Shown here: positions 10,450 through 22,800 of the stretch, in pieces | Layout of the letters: each line of letters begins with the position of its first letter | Numbering within the stretch: position 1 is the first letter of the stretch | Assembly: GCA_905221605.1 (NCBI GenBank) | Contig: CAJNDS010000166.1 | Span: 25,001 to 89,000 of the forward strand | From: Symbiodinium natans | Taxonomy: Eukaryota > Sar > Dinophyceae > Suessiales > Symbiodiniaceae | DNA: 64,000 bases | Direction of reading: 5' to 3' | The notes under the pieces: generated by a model | Told to the model about the DNA's origin: nothing | The model's input: only the letters and a program-made list of their open reading frames with translations | The model's database searches: none | Translations under genes and position numbers: made by a program

Positions 10450-13380
10450 GTTGCGCCCTGGAAGTGCCTTCCAGCTGTCAGCGATGCCAGCGTATCTCCT
10501 TCGGAGACCTGGCCCGATGAGCTCATTCACACCGGGCGCACATGTTTCTTCTTCCCCCCCCCCCCCCCCCAAACCTAAACCCTAAACCCTAAACCCTAAA
10601 CCCTGAACCCTGGGCCCTCAACCCTAAACCCTAAACCCTAAACCCGCGCGTGTGGGCTGCATGTGGGAGTGATATCCACTTGGGGGTTTCTAAAGTTAGG
10701 GTTTAGGGTTTAGGGTTTAGGGTGTAGGGTTTAGGGCTGAAGGTTTGGGGTTTGGGTTTTGTTTGCCACCCGCCTAGCCGATGGGTTTAGGGTTTAGGGG
10801 TGCCTTATTGGAGGATCCATTATCAGGGAGTCCTACTATGTGGGCATCTGTATTGGGGGGGTCCCCTATCTTCGTAAACTCCCAGATACCCTTTTTGGGG
10901 GCAGTCTCTTGGAAGATGCTGGTGACCGAACTCTCTTAAAGAAACTTTCCCAGCGTTCTGCCCAGCTGCCGGCATGGTGTACGACATGTCCTGGGTAGAC
11001 GCAGCATGTCTCAAACCTTCGAAAAAAACTATTCCACACCTCGAGCTCTTGTGTTACACGACTTCTAACGCCGCCTGGCCTGCTTCGGAAGTTGGGCTAG
11101 CTTGCGTGGCCAAGGAATGGCGCACCTACTCCTAGGATGCATCTGAGCACTCTTCTGAATCATGAACCTGGTTGAGGGGGTTCCTGTTGCATTGCGGGGG
11201 CCTAACATCTAGGGCGCCCAGACACCCACATGTAGAGAACATGTCTGGAGAGACTCTGGTCACTTAGGACAGCAGGGGCCATCCCCATTTCAAACCCCTA
11301 AAACCCTCGCGCACACCCCAACCCTTCCTTCCTCCAACTGCCACCCCAAAAACCCCATAAGCCCGACAAAAACCTATATTTAGGGTTTTGGGGTTGAGGG
11401 TTTAGGGTTAAGCTCTTTCTTACACCCCAAGCTCTGCCCAGCGTCGCTCTTTGTCATGTCGTTTCCCCCGTAGGCTTCGGCTTCGAGGATCCCCTGCAGT
11501 TGCCAAGGGTTCAGGGTTCAGGGTTCAGGGTTTAGGGCTAGGGTTTAGGGCTAGGGTTTAGGGTTAGGGTTGAGGGTTCAGGGTTCGGGGTTTAATTGCT
11601 CATACTCGGAGAAGCCAGGCGAGGCCACTCTCAATCAGTCATTGTGGGGAGCCATATTAGGCCCTCTGTGACGCTCGTCACTTTCTCGGGTTTACGTGCC
11701 TTTTTTGGGGCGATCGCTGGAACCTTTAAGATATCGATGGGGTTCGGGGTAGGAACTGTTAAGCATCCAAATAGAGAGCCCATGTCAAAGGACAGCGGGT
11801 GATGACTTCAACCAAGTCGTTTTAGGCTTGGAGCAGCTTAGCCTTAGCTTTATTTGTTGGGCCCACTTTCAAAACTGAAGCGCCAGCAAGGAGAACCTAA
11901 ATCCTTGAAACCTTACTGCTAAGACTATCTTCGTGGGTTTGGGATGGCTTTCGGGGGCTCACCAAGGTGCTTTCAGTTCTCCGATGCAGGCCGATGCATA
12001 GAGCTCGCATACATACGTACATAGAGGCTTGGTTGCAGACGGACGTGCGGAGACAGCGAGTGAGCGAGGCATGCATGTATGTATGTATGTATGTATATAT
12101 ATATACATACACACATCTGCGTAGCAGTACAACGACAACTGGGTTTGTACAGACATACTGTTGAGATATTGCGCACACGTTGGTACAAGGTGACCAAAGC
12201 CACAAGTCCCTTTTGGCGGCCCCCAGCCTTAAGGGACTTCCCCTCACCGGTGCTTTCATCCTTAGCCGCGGGTGGATGGTGAAGGCTGAATTACGCGCGT
12301 GCGGGTGGCGGGAATGTATGCCAGCTGTAGCCAAAGAGCTGCGACCCATTCCCTACATATCTTTGGACGCGCGGACTCCGCACGATGCAATGTGTTTAGG
12401 GGTGGGGAGGCAGGTTTTGGCTCTTGATTTCAGCGTGCGATGGTTGGTGGCTATGAAACTGCACAACTATGCAGCCCGAAGCCCTGAGCGACCACTCCGT
12501 TCACCATGTGTGCAGCCAGGAAGCTAAAATTCGAAATTCTGTGGAGTGTAAAGTTCCTCTCCGGCAAGCACACCATCAATCACCATTGAGCAAGCTAGCT
12601 GTGACCACCTGGTTCTGCGGCTTGCACCTAGAACTACAGCAACTGCTCGCAGCATCTTCGCACTATGGGAACAGATTCAGTGCCAATTCCGCAGATGCGC
12701 GAACCAGCAGTGGAACCACTACCCCTGAGACCATCAAGCGCCGTTTACATTGCAGTCTAGTTTTATGACAAAGGAAACAAATCATGTGTCACTCCAGTCG
12801 AAAGCCGTCCGGTCCTGAGCGGAACGTCAAATTCTCCTCTTCCTGGTGCAAAATGCAACGACACTCCAGGTTGCAGCCCTCCCTGGTGCTTCCCCCGCTC
12901 AAGTGCCTTAAGCCTACAGGGTTTTTGCAGCTCTAATGCCAACAGTACGCAATCTCGGCCAGTTAACAGGTGGGCGGTTGCTGTTTATTTCAGTAATAAG
13001 GGCCCGAGCAACCACCACAGAATCTGGGGGCTTCATATTCTGCAGCTTGATGCTTTCGCTGTGATTTTCCTACTGATGCCTCAAAACACCAAGCTCACCA
13101 AGCCTGAGTGCTGCTCTCATGGCCGCAGCTTGGAAGTTCAGGCATCACCGCAAGGGTTCACATACTTCGCGTCGGCAGCAAGGCTCAGCTGCTTTTGCAG
13201 CACATGAGCATCCATCACTTTAGGAAATCTGCGCAAACCATGCGCTGCAGATGAAGCCATGCTGTACGTCTGCGAAGACTATGGGGGGGGGGCGGGGGGT
13301 CATTTGAAGGGTATTCATGAAGGGCGTGGTGTCAGGTTGAAACCCGAACCCTCCAACAAGCCGAAGAGACCGAGTGCCTC
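10450..13380. other. No recognisable gene between kinase 1 and the SNM1 gene
   Basis: The stretch holds telomeric blocks, one family A element (10,678-10,888), a C16 tract (10,553-10,570), a (CATA)/(TGTA)-rich microsatellite at about 12,075-12,115 and unique GC-rich DNA. A minus-strand exon candidate at about 11,455-11,515 reads NPWQLQGILEAEAYGG, without a family match. The longer unique stretch 11,820-13,210 gives no convincing domain in any frame. It should contain 3' or 5' untranslated sequence of the neighbouring genes, but the boundaries cannot be seen. Confidence 0.5.
10678..10888. mobile_element. Family A element carrying an internal telomeric block
   Basis: The ends are TGGGGGTTTCTAAAGTTAGG and TATCTTCGTAAACTCCCA. 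A TTTAGGG-rich block and the dispersed motif GCCACCCGCCTAGC lie just inside the left end. The core GTGCCTTATTGGAGGATCC and GTCCTACTATGTGG matches other family A copies. Confidence 0.7.
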
Positions 13381-13461
13381 GATGATCTTCCCACCGTCCC
13401 AGGAGGACGCGAGCGAGTCGATTCCAGAGGAGGCATCTAGTCTGACAAGGGAGAGCCAGGT
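13380..13461 (-). CDS. Possible C-terminal exon of kinase 1
   Basis: On the minus strand an open frame after an AG reads LDASSGIDSLASSWDGG, then KIIEALG. It lies downstream of the last kinase-domain exon of kinase 1 (about 13,808) in the same orientation, so a non-catalytic tail exon is plausible. There is no family match. Confidence 0.35.
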
Positions 13462-13607
13462 GAAACAACTCGCAGTTCAATCTCTCAGCAACCAGGTGCT
13501 TCGCGCGAACTTATAGAAATTTGTCCAATGACCGAGCAAGGAGACGAACTTCTGGCACTAGCATCTTGCGTTTGGACCCTCAAGCCGACAGGCTTCCCTA
13601 CATGCTG

Positions 13608-13767
13608 CCAGGATGGGCTATTAAGCCTCAGAATCCCCATAATGAACCCTATCAAGGGCTTTTTAGGGATTATAGGGTATCATCATAATGAACACCAAAA
13701 AAGGGCCATTTAAGGGATTCTCGGGAGGGCCTTTTAAGGGATTCGAGGGTGTAATAGCCCATCCTGG
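13608..13767. mobile_element. Family F element with perfect 16-bp inverted termini
   Basis: CCAGGATGGGCTATTA at the left end is matched exactly in reverse complement at the right end (13,752-13,767). The 160-bp element has internal GGGCCTTTTAAGGGATT and AACCCTATCAAGGG motifs and no ORF. A truncated relative lies at about 41,366-41,440, with the same ...GTAGCCCATCCTGG end. This copy lies just downstream of a kinase 1 exon. Confidence 0.85.
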
Positions 13768-13807
13768 TACACCGGAAGTCCATGCCCAAGACCCGCCTGA
13801 CGGTAGC

Positions 13808-16800
13808 CTCACCCCCAAGCTTCTTCACAGCGGCGTTTTCCAGGAGCTCCTGGCCAGGCGTTGCATGCTCCTTCCATGTTAGGTTTAGGGTTTAGGGTTT
13901 AGGGTTTAGGGTTTAGGGTTTAGGGTTTAGGGTTTAGGGTTTAGGGTTTAGGGTTTAGGGTTTAGGGTTTAGGGTTGTGCCACCAGAATGCACTTTAGAC
14001 TTAGCGTTCTTTCTGTGGCGGCTGGGTGCAAACCCGGGAACAGCTGATGGGTTTAGGGGTTGCAGTGGGCATCCATCCCCTGCCTCAAGCCCCCGAGGTC
14101 ACTTCCGATCATCCCACAAGCGTTTAGGGGTTTAGGGTTTAGGGTTTAGGGGTTTAGGGGGTTTGTGGTTTAGGGTTCAGGGCATTAAACGCCTCTTGCC
14201 GAAAGCACGGCGATGCACACAACTTAGGCTTGGCTACCTACGTCTGGGGGAACCAGGAAGCAGCAACAGTGAAAAAACCAAGCTTTCGCATATCTCTTTG
14301 GAGCTTCCTAAGCCCTGTAAATGCACCCCCCCCCCGCCCGGCAAGCTAAATAACGAAACCCGTGAAGCCCAGATCCCGATACAGCTCATGAGAAAGAACC
14401 CCTATCCCGGCACGAGCCCTCATCCCGGTGCACCTTGGCCGATGGCCGCTTGTTCTGGTCCTTCTGCAAGGCCAGAGCAACCACCCCCTTGACCTGTCAA
14501 AGGGCTCCAGCCGGGTGTAAACATCCCGACTCCCTATTGCGGCGTTCTTCAGCTTGCGTTGTGCTTTCATGGACCTCTGCGTTGAAGGGCACCGACTAAG
14601 ATTGAGATAGTAGACCTTCGCCACAGCAATGTACGGAGACTTGTCTTGTAAATGCATCGACACTACTCTCTAGATCAGAAAACACTATGTGCTCAAGCGT
14701 CGGAGCACGAAACAGGGAGAGTCACACACTAAAAACCCCCAATACCCAGCTCAATGCGCAGCGGATGCCTACTTAGTCAATGTTGGGCTTGCCAGACCAG
14801 GTGTCTGCTGATTCAAGCACAAAATGCGCGCACACACACACACATTGTACACGCGAATGTAAAAGTACATATACATACATACATATATATATATGCATAT
14901 ATGTGTGTGTGTGCATATTTTCAAGGACATGCACATTGTCCGCATAGCTATTGTGGCTGTGGTGTTTACACATATCTTTTCTGTGTGTGTGCTTGTTTGC
15001 TCATGTGTGATTCCGTGGCGAGCGCATGTGCATGCATGTTACTGTATCTCTAAACCGGCCCTTTCCCCCGTCCCCGTGTAGCTCCACTCCCCCCCCCCTC
15101 CCCCCCCGCGCCGTGATGTAGTCTGTGTGCAGGCACGCCCTGTTGAAGACTGCTAAGCAAAAATACACATACACAGATTCTTTTCTGTGTATTTATGTAT
15201 ATATACACACAAACACACACCGGTACAAACATACAGAGGCACACAATGGCACGCATATACCTGATATGGGGATTTCCGAAAGTAAGGATACCTCTTATAT
15301 ACCCTAAAAGACGTTCTACTCCTTTGAAAGAACCCCGAAAAAAACCTCAGGGCACCTAGTAACCAATTACAACTGTACTTATAACCCGATCCTATTAGGT
15401 ACTTAGGGGGCTTATAAGTTATAATTGGTCACTAAGTACCCTGAACCTCCAAGTATTTTCGGAACCCCCCACCCCTAAACCCTAAACCCTAAACCCTAAA
15501 CCCTAAACCCTAAACCCTAAACCCTAAACCCTAACATAGCAAAGAATGCCACGAAGCCCAGGTCAGGGCCTCCTCGCTGCACCGATCCGGCAGCGGAGCG
15601 GGCTCCTTCCGAAGATTTTGCATCACTACTTGGGTTTAGGGTTTAGGGGTTTAGGGGTTTAGGGGTTTAGGGGTTTAGGGGTTTAGGGGTTTAGGGGTTT
15701 AGGGGTTTAGGGTGAAAGTTTAGGGTTTTGTTGCCACCCGCCAAGCAGTCCAGCCGCATTGCAGGGTAACATTTCGGGACGATGTACAGTTTCAAATTGT
15801 GTTTCAAACGTGTCACTACTGTGTCTGTTGTTGCTGGGGCCCCCCAGAAAACGTGAGGTCTGCGAGATAGTCATTGATAACCCTTCAGATTCATCGGGCC
15901 AAGTTCTGCAGGGGCGCCCTTCGTGAGACAGTGTCCGCGGAGCATGTTCGGGGGCACTCATACCTAGGGCTTCTACCATGTGTCCGGGGGCGGGGGGGGG
16001 GATAGTGGGGGGTCATAGGGTGCTTGCGTCCACGCCAGAGGCAGCTACCTGGAATCTGGGGGTCTGTCCTCCCATCCTGTAGGCATCAACCAGTACCGTT
16101 ACCACACTTACATAGATCCTCGGATCTAGCGTTCCTGAGAGACCACAACCGCAGTACTGAGCAAGCACATTGGATTGTCTCATGCAGGGTGCATTGTTTG
16201 GAATGATGTTAGCCGCGTGATCCAGCGGCACAATGAAGGTAGTCCCGTCTCTTGGTCGCGTCCGAGTGAATGCGAAATTCTCACCTGCCGCAGCAATTTC
16301 AGAAAAGGTTGCCATGATATGTATGATGAGGAGATCGACATGCTCGCCAGTTGCCACTAGTGATTCGGCGTACTTTCGAACCTCAATCGCGGACTGGGTT
16401 CCAGTTGCTGCAGCAGGAATTCTTGTCATAGTCATCACTTGGCTCATGAACGTCTTGTTAGACACTTCGTCAAATGAACCAGTGGCAACAGTTCCCCCCA
16501 GCAATATCTGCCCGTGGAAGTGCACTTGGCACGAAGTACTCCCGATCAGAATTCTGCTGAGAAAGCGCGGTCGGAAACACCAGGTCACTGCCAGACCTGG
16601 ATACCACGCCCAATGTTCCAAAATTAACTAAGGAAGTGATGCGAGCTTCGCCTACCGAACCTGCAAGCGCGTCGCTGTCTGCAAAGACGAGCATTTCATC
16701 CAAGCTCCCCCGATTCACATCCTGTGCCGCGCGCTCGACCACAACATCGGATTTAGCCACCTCAATTCGGGAAGTATCAAGGTCTTGTTTCGTGTGTCCC

Positions 16801-19800
16801 AGCGGAACCAACGTTAACAAATTGTCAACTCCCGAGTAGCTTTCTCCAAATACAGTAGTCGCATCCATGATGCGAGCGACAACCAAGGTTGAATCTCACA
16901 GACTCAAAGCCGCTTCCTTGGCTTCTTCAATCCAGGCACCTTTGCGTCACTGGGACGGCTCCAAGGTTTATGGACTGTGGGCGGCGGTGTTGCCACCCTT
17001 GGACGAGTTGGGTCGTCGACCCGATAGACTGGACGAGCCCGAGCCACCACCGACTTGCCGAAGGCGAGACCACTGGCACTGGCAAATTTGAAAAACCAGG
17101 GCTCCCACTCACTCGTGGAAGCTCGTGAAGATCCACAGGCCGAGGAATCCGAGATACGACTCCTGCTACCACTCCACGCAGTGTCGTGATAGCAAGAGCA
17201 GTACCAGGCAATTCCTCGGCCGGTGGGACTGGAATGTGGCAAAAGCCACGAAAAGCACGGAAGGCACCAAACAACCAGCTCAGTACCACAAACAGTGTCA
17301 CAGCAACGAAAGTAATGGCACGCCATTCCAAGCTTGAGCCAAAATGGCTACGGGTTTAGGGTTTAGGGTTTAGGGTTTAGGGACAATCCTTAATTGGGAT
17401 TTTAGTACCCTATTACAATCCCATTGAGGATAGGGATGATTATCTTTTATCTTTGGCCCCCCCAAACGATTTCGAAAAAACAATCTCCCTTGTAAGGGGA
17501 ATAGAGGGATTGTTAAGAATAAACTCCCCTATTTGGGTCACATAGGGATTATTATCTTTTGTCTTTTTGGTCTTCTTCTTTTTTGGGGGGGAGGGGGTCT
17601 TTCATTCGGAAAGAATGGGTTAGGCTTCGCAGGCTTCGAGGGTTTGAGGCCTTTGGACACTTCAGGGTTTCACACGATTTGGCTTAGGGTTTAGGGTTTA
17701 GGGTTTAGGGTTTAGGGTTTAGGGTTTAGGGTTTAGGGTTTTAGGGTTTTGGGTTCAGGGTTCAAGGATTGGGGCTCAGGGTTTAGGGTTGCTTTTGAAG
17801 GTCAACCATCTGGCCACCGCAGCCAAGGGTCCGCGCTGATGATCTTCATGAGGGTGGCCGCCATGTTGCTCGCTTGAAACGGGTGCCTGAGCTTCCGCAT
17901 GAGTGGTGCCTACGCCATCTTGGGGGTCTTAGGATTTTTTAGGGCTTGTAGGAGGTTTTGGGGGGTTTTGGGGGTTTCAGGCTCTTTGGGGGGGTTTCAG
18001 GGCTTTTAGGGGTTCCAGGGTTTTTTGGGTTTTTTTTGTATCTTGGAGGGATGCCCGGCGCCACATCCTGCGGAACTATAGCGCCGGGCGTAGAAACCAC
18101 GGATCCCACGCAAGGCAGGTTTAGGGTTTAGGGTTTAGGGTTTAGGGTTTAGGGTTCAGGGTTCAGGGTTTAGGGTTTAGGGTTTAGGGTTTGGGGTTTG
18201 ACTTGCTAGAACTCCTGCAGTGCCAAGCCCAGTCGAGGGAAGGGTGCAGGGGGCCTTCTTTATGTTTTTGTTCCTAGTGTTTCGGGAAAAGGCGGCTTAG
18301 GGTGTCCCGAAACCCTAAACCCTAAACCCTAAACCCTTTTGAACCCAGGCTCGGACAAGCTTGCTGGGAGTCCCGCCAAACCCTAAACCCTAAACCCTCA
18401 ACCCTAAACCCTAACCCTTTCCAGCCCATCTTCTGCTAGTCCATGCCCGAAGCAACTGACTCGCAACAGCAATCGGCCAGCTGTTTCGTGTGCTATGTGG
18501 GCATGTCTCTGAACTGGAGGTTATGCACCCAAACCCTAGAACCCTAGAACCCTAGAACCCTAAAACCCTAAAACCCTAAAACCCTAAGACCCTAAAACCC
18601 TAAAACCCTAAAACCCTAATACCCTGAAACCCTGAAACCCTGAAACCCTAAAACCCTAAAACCCTAACCCTAAACCCTAAACCCTACACCCTAAACCCTA
18701 AACCCCCAAAATGCTGCTCCGATCTCATCTCTCCGCAAAGCGACTTGAGGGCGAGGACTTCATAGAGGACGGCTCCCAGAGACCAAACGTCGATGCGGCT
18801 TCCTGTGCTTCACAAAGGGCAACGGCTTCAAGTTTATGACGTTGGGAATTAGGTGCTATGATGCGTGGTGGGCTATGCTCATTTTAGCTTTGACTATGTG
18901 ATGATCGCTTATGTGTGGTCCACCTTGGTCGTATTTCAGGCGAAAGGCCAAAGACAGCGGCCAAAGGCTGGGCCGAACAGTTTATGTTAAACCCAAAAAA
19001 CCCTTAACAATCAGTTCCTAGCGTTTCCAAGCACGCCTAAAGGTCAGAATTCCCCTTTTTGAAGCCTCTACTTGCTGAATGTGCCAGAGATGTGCATCGT
19101 TTCGACGTGGCCCCGTAAACTCCTGATGCCAACGTTGCGATTTCAAAATACACTGCAGGGCGGGGCGGGGGCGTGCTTTTGCGCAAGTGAACTACTCTGA
19201 CGCACCACCCGGATACATTTTTATTAGCAACTGCAATACAAGCTGCAACTGCAAGAGCACGTGTATACGATGTCTCGGACGCAGTGGGTTTGTGATTTCC
19301 TAAAAGCCCCCGGGCCCGGTCGAGGCGGATCCCTTCTAGCCGGCCTGTACTCCAGCTGCACCTGGCAAACAATCAACTTTAGGCTCTGTTATTCCTTTTG
19401 GCCCCCCAAAAACGAGCAGTTCGATAAAGACCTACTAGATATTACTAGATAGAGGCCTGAACTGCAGTGATGGCAGAAACTTGCTGGGATGTCTTTCAGA
19501 GTGGGATGGGCTGTGAGACTTCTATGTTTGGGTCGCAGGGGTTTAGAACTAGGCACACATGTTCCTAAACCATGGCAAAGCGTCCGTACTTCGCGCCGTT
19601 GCAGATCTCGGGCGCCTTAGTTTCATCTTCCAGTGTCTCATGTGCTTCCCGCTGTATCCAGCTGTCACCAATGCGCCCCAAACCAAACCGAGCAAAGGGG
19701 AGCCCCAAACCGCTGAACCCGTTGAATTCCTGAACCCTGAAAACTTTTCCCCCAAAGCCCTGAGACCCCGAAATCCTACATCCCCACTTGCAATGGATGC

Positions 19801-22800
19801 CAGACCTCAACCCTTTTGCAACAGGCTTGCCACTTCGACCTAATAAACCCTAAACCCCTAACCCCTAACCCCTAAACCCTCAGGCCTAAGCCCTTTTGAG
19901 CAACGGACTTTGGAGGCTGCCGGCAAACATGCAACTTCTTAGAAGTCACATCACGCAAAACATTTAGGCCTGATGCCGAAGCCCTAAGCCCTAAGCCCGA
20001 CTTCCACGTTTTTATAACAACATGCATTTCTTCAATGGTCTATATTCTTACTAAGAAGAGTGAACAAACTCCAAATGCCTTTTGCAACAGGCGCAACAGG
20101 GCTAATCGTATCCGGGCGGCCAAGTATGCTGGCGTCCCAACTACGGTGCCCGCGACCAAAGTCTCATCCATCACCTTTGAGATGCCTGGGCTCGCTTTGG
20201 CTCGGAACCCAGATTCTTTAGGGATTAGGGTTTAGGGCTTAGAATACCCTAACCCAAATAAGGTTAACCGTTTATTTGTAACAGGAGTTTTATATAATAC
20301 CAAAAAGGGTTAAAGGTTAATTACCCAGCCCCTTAAGGATCGGCTCAGGCTAGACGAAAAAGGGGCGAGTTCGGAGAAGTCCGAAGCCCTAAACCCTAAA
20401 CCCTACCCAAACTGGTGGTATCTTTTTTTGGATCTCGATTAGAATTACTGGAACCTCTACAAATAGGAGTCCTATCTCTTGGCCTGTTGGGATCCCTATG
20501 GTACTACGGAACCTCTACAAATAGGATACCCCCACAAGAAGGGGGCCCCCCCTCGAAGTTACGGGGCGTTTTTTGCAGCTCAGGGGGCCGAAATCGCCCA
20601 GCTTGGCATCGCCAGATTTCATCAGGAAGATGTTCTGCGTCCTCAGGGCCGGGCCTACTGTGGGCCGTCACAGAAATCGTGTATATATATATATATATTT
20701 ATTTATTTATTTATTTATATAAGGCGCCGTAGAAAAAAGACTAGGAACCCAGAAAGGGTGCCCCTTAGTCTTATTTCCCTCCATATATGCAAGCCGGAGG
20801 CTTAATGTCGCGATGAAGGATCTTCTTCCTTAGCTGCTCGTCACGGCTCTGTCAAGCAGATCTCCCCCTTCCAGCACTTTTCGACTCTCACACTGGCATG
20901 TGCGGGCGAGGCAAGGAGTCGTAGGTCGATGAAAGTAGCACTTTTGGAGTTTAGGGTTTGTGAGGTTCAGGGTTTGTTATAGAGTTCTTCAGGGAGGAGG
21001 GTTCAAGGGAAGAATGTTCCCAAATACTCCACACTACGCCCTAAGGCTCCCTAAGCTTTTGCAAGTTTCCTCAGGTACCTCCCCCCATGAACCTCCCTCT
21101 TTAAAAACCCCAACAGTGTATTAAGAGGTATAAGTACCTTATAGAGTCCCTACTAAGTAGCCCCTAAAGAACCCCTTAATAACCCCTAAGGTCCCTTCTA
21201 AGGGTCCCTCCTTTCTTCCCTTGAGTTTATAAGGGTTTCGACTCTCACAAGGTTCAGGGTTCTGCAGCAGCCGAGGCTCTTGTGGATGTATGCCAGGGCG
21301 CTGAGGCACTGTCGAAACCTAAAGGCTGAACTGCGGAACCGGCGATATCTGATCGCATGGGGGTTTGCGATTAGGGGGTACCGTTTTTTGGGGTCTTTAT
21401 AAGGGAATCCTCCCTATTCGGGGGTCTATGTTAGGGGTCTATCTTCGTAAACTCCCACATGCTTACCACTAAGAAGGTGTCGACAGGTGGGTGTCCTCAC
21501 AGAGCCGACGGCAATGAGCAACATCCCAAAATGAGAAGTTTGTCCTGAGCTGCTGGCAATGTCATCGCCTCGTCGTCGCTGAAGAACTCGTCGCCCTTCT
21601 GCCGCCTTCCCACCACAAAGAACAAATCAACACACTCCCCAAACCGAAGTGATCCTCGAACCCTCAAAGATGCGCCAGTCGGCTGCAATCGTGCACGGTC
21701 CAACAATCCCTAATGCCTTTCCATCCACTATAAGCACCGGAGAGCCACCACCAGAACTACCGGGCCTCTGAACCTCCGTGTAGAGATCACCTGGGCAACA
21801 TGGCGGCGCACTTTTTGCTAAGGGCTGTGCAGCGCTTGGAGAATACCTAAAGCAAAAAGAAGAGTGAACATGGCCACACATTGACTGTGAGGAGGCAAGC
21901 TAGGGTCTGGGCCACCATCTGCGTACTCGAGCACGATATGCAGCCTGTCTGCCTGGCAACATGGAGTCGAAGGCAAAATGCCAACTCGCAATCGAAAAAA
22001 AACTGAGCTAACTATGGACTGACAAATCACAATGAAGATAAGGACGGAATCATTCACCCACAGGAGACACAACTAATGCTCTACGTCCGTTGAGTTTGGG
22101 CCGCCCTCTGTGGTGCCGAAAGCCCGAACGCCATCCTGCAAAGCCCCAGAAAACAACCCGATCCGGAAAGAGTATGCATATATATATATATATACACATA
22201 TACATATGTATGTATGTGCGAGCGTGCACATTGTACAACCCTAACCCCCCCCCCCCCCCCCCCAATCTCAACATGAAATCCTCCGGGAAAGGCTAACAAG
22301 TACATGACATGAGGTGCGACAACTGAAAACGGAGGCAGATGCGAGAGGCTTCCGAGCGAAGTGCTCCAGATACAAGCCGGCATGATCCGGCATGTACACG
22401 GGTACTGCATCCCGAGCAGTGCAAAACACCCTCAAGACCACCAGCCCGCAACAACCACTCAAAGACGGACCAACTGCCCCCTTTGGAAACAAACCAACAC
22501 TGAAGTGAGTCAACATCCAGGAATCCCTGTCACAGATGCCATTCCGTCTCCGCGGTGTTGCCATATACGTCTGTGTCTCCACTACTGCACTCACGCGTGC
22601 GTGCAGAAATTCGTTCCAGGCCGCGTCTCTGGCGCTGGTAATTCGGGGAGACCTGGGTCTAGTGGTATCTCAGCCAGGAAGTGTCCACCATGCACGTTCT
22701 ATTCTCTCTATATGGCATAGCCGCTCGTGTGATATGCCAGCACACTGCAGCAGCAATCGTTGGACGCAATTTGTTTGACCTGCCCTGGCTTTGCAGAGAG

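Noticed and set aside
13883-13976. Long perfect TTTAGGG arrays as evidence of a chromosome end
   Set aside because: Arrays of similar size occur at many internal positions in both orientations with genes on both sides, so they are interstitial.
22246-22263. Repeat-spacer regularity of telomeric blocks as a CRISPR-like array
   Set aside because: Spacing and unit number are irregular, units are 7-bp telomeric repeats, and the genome is eukaryotic.
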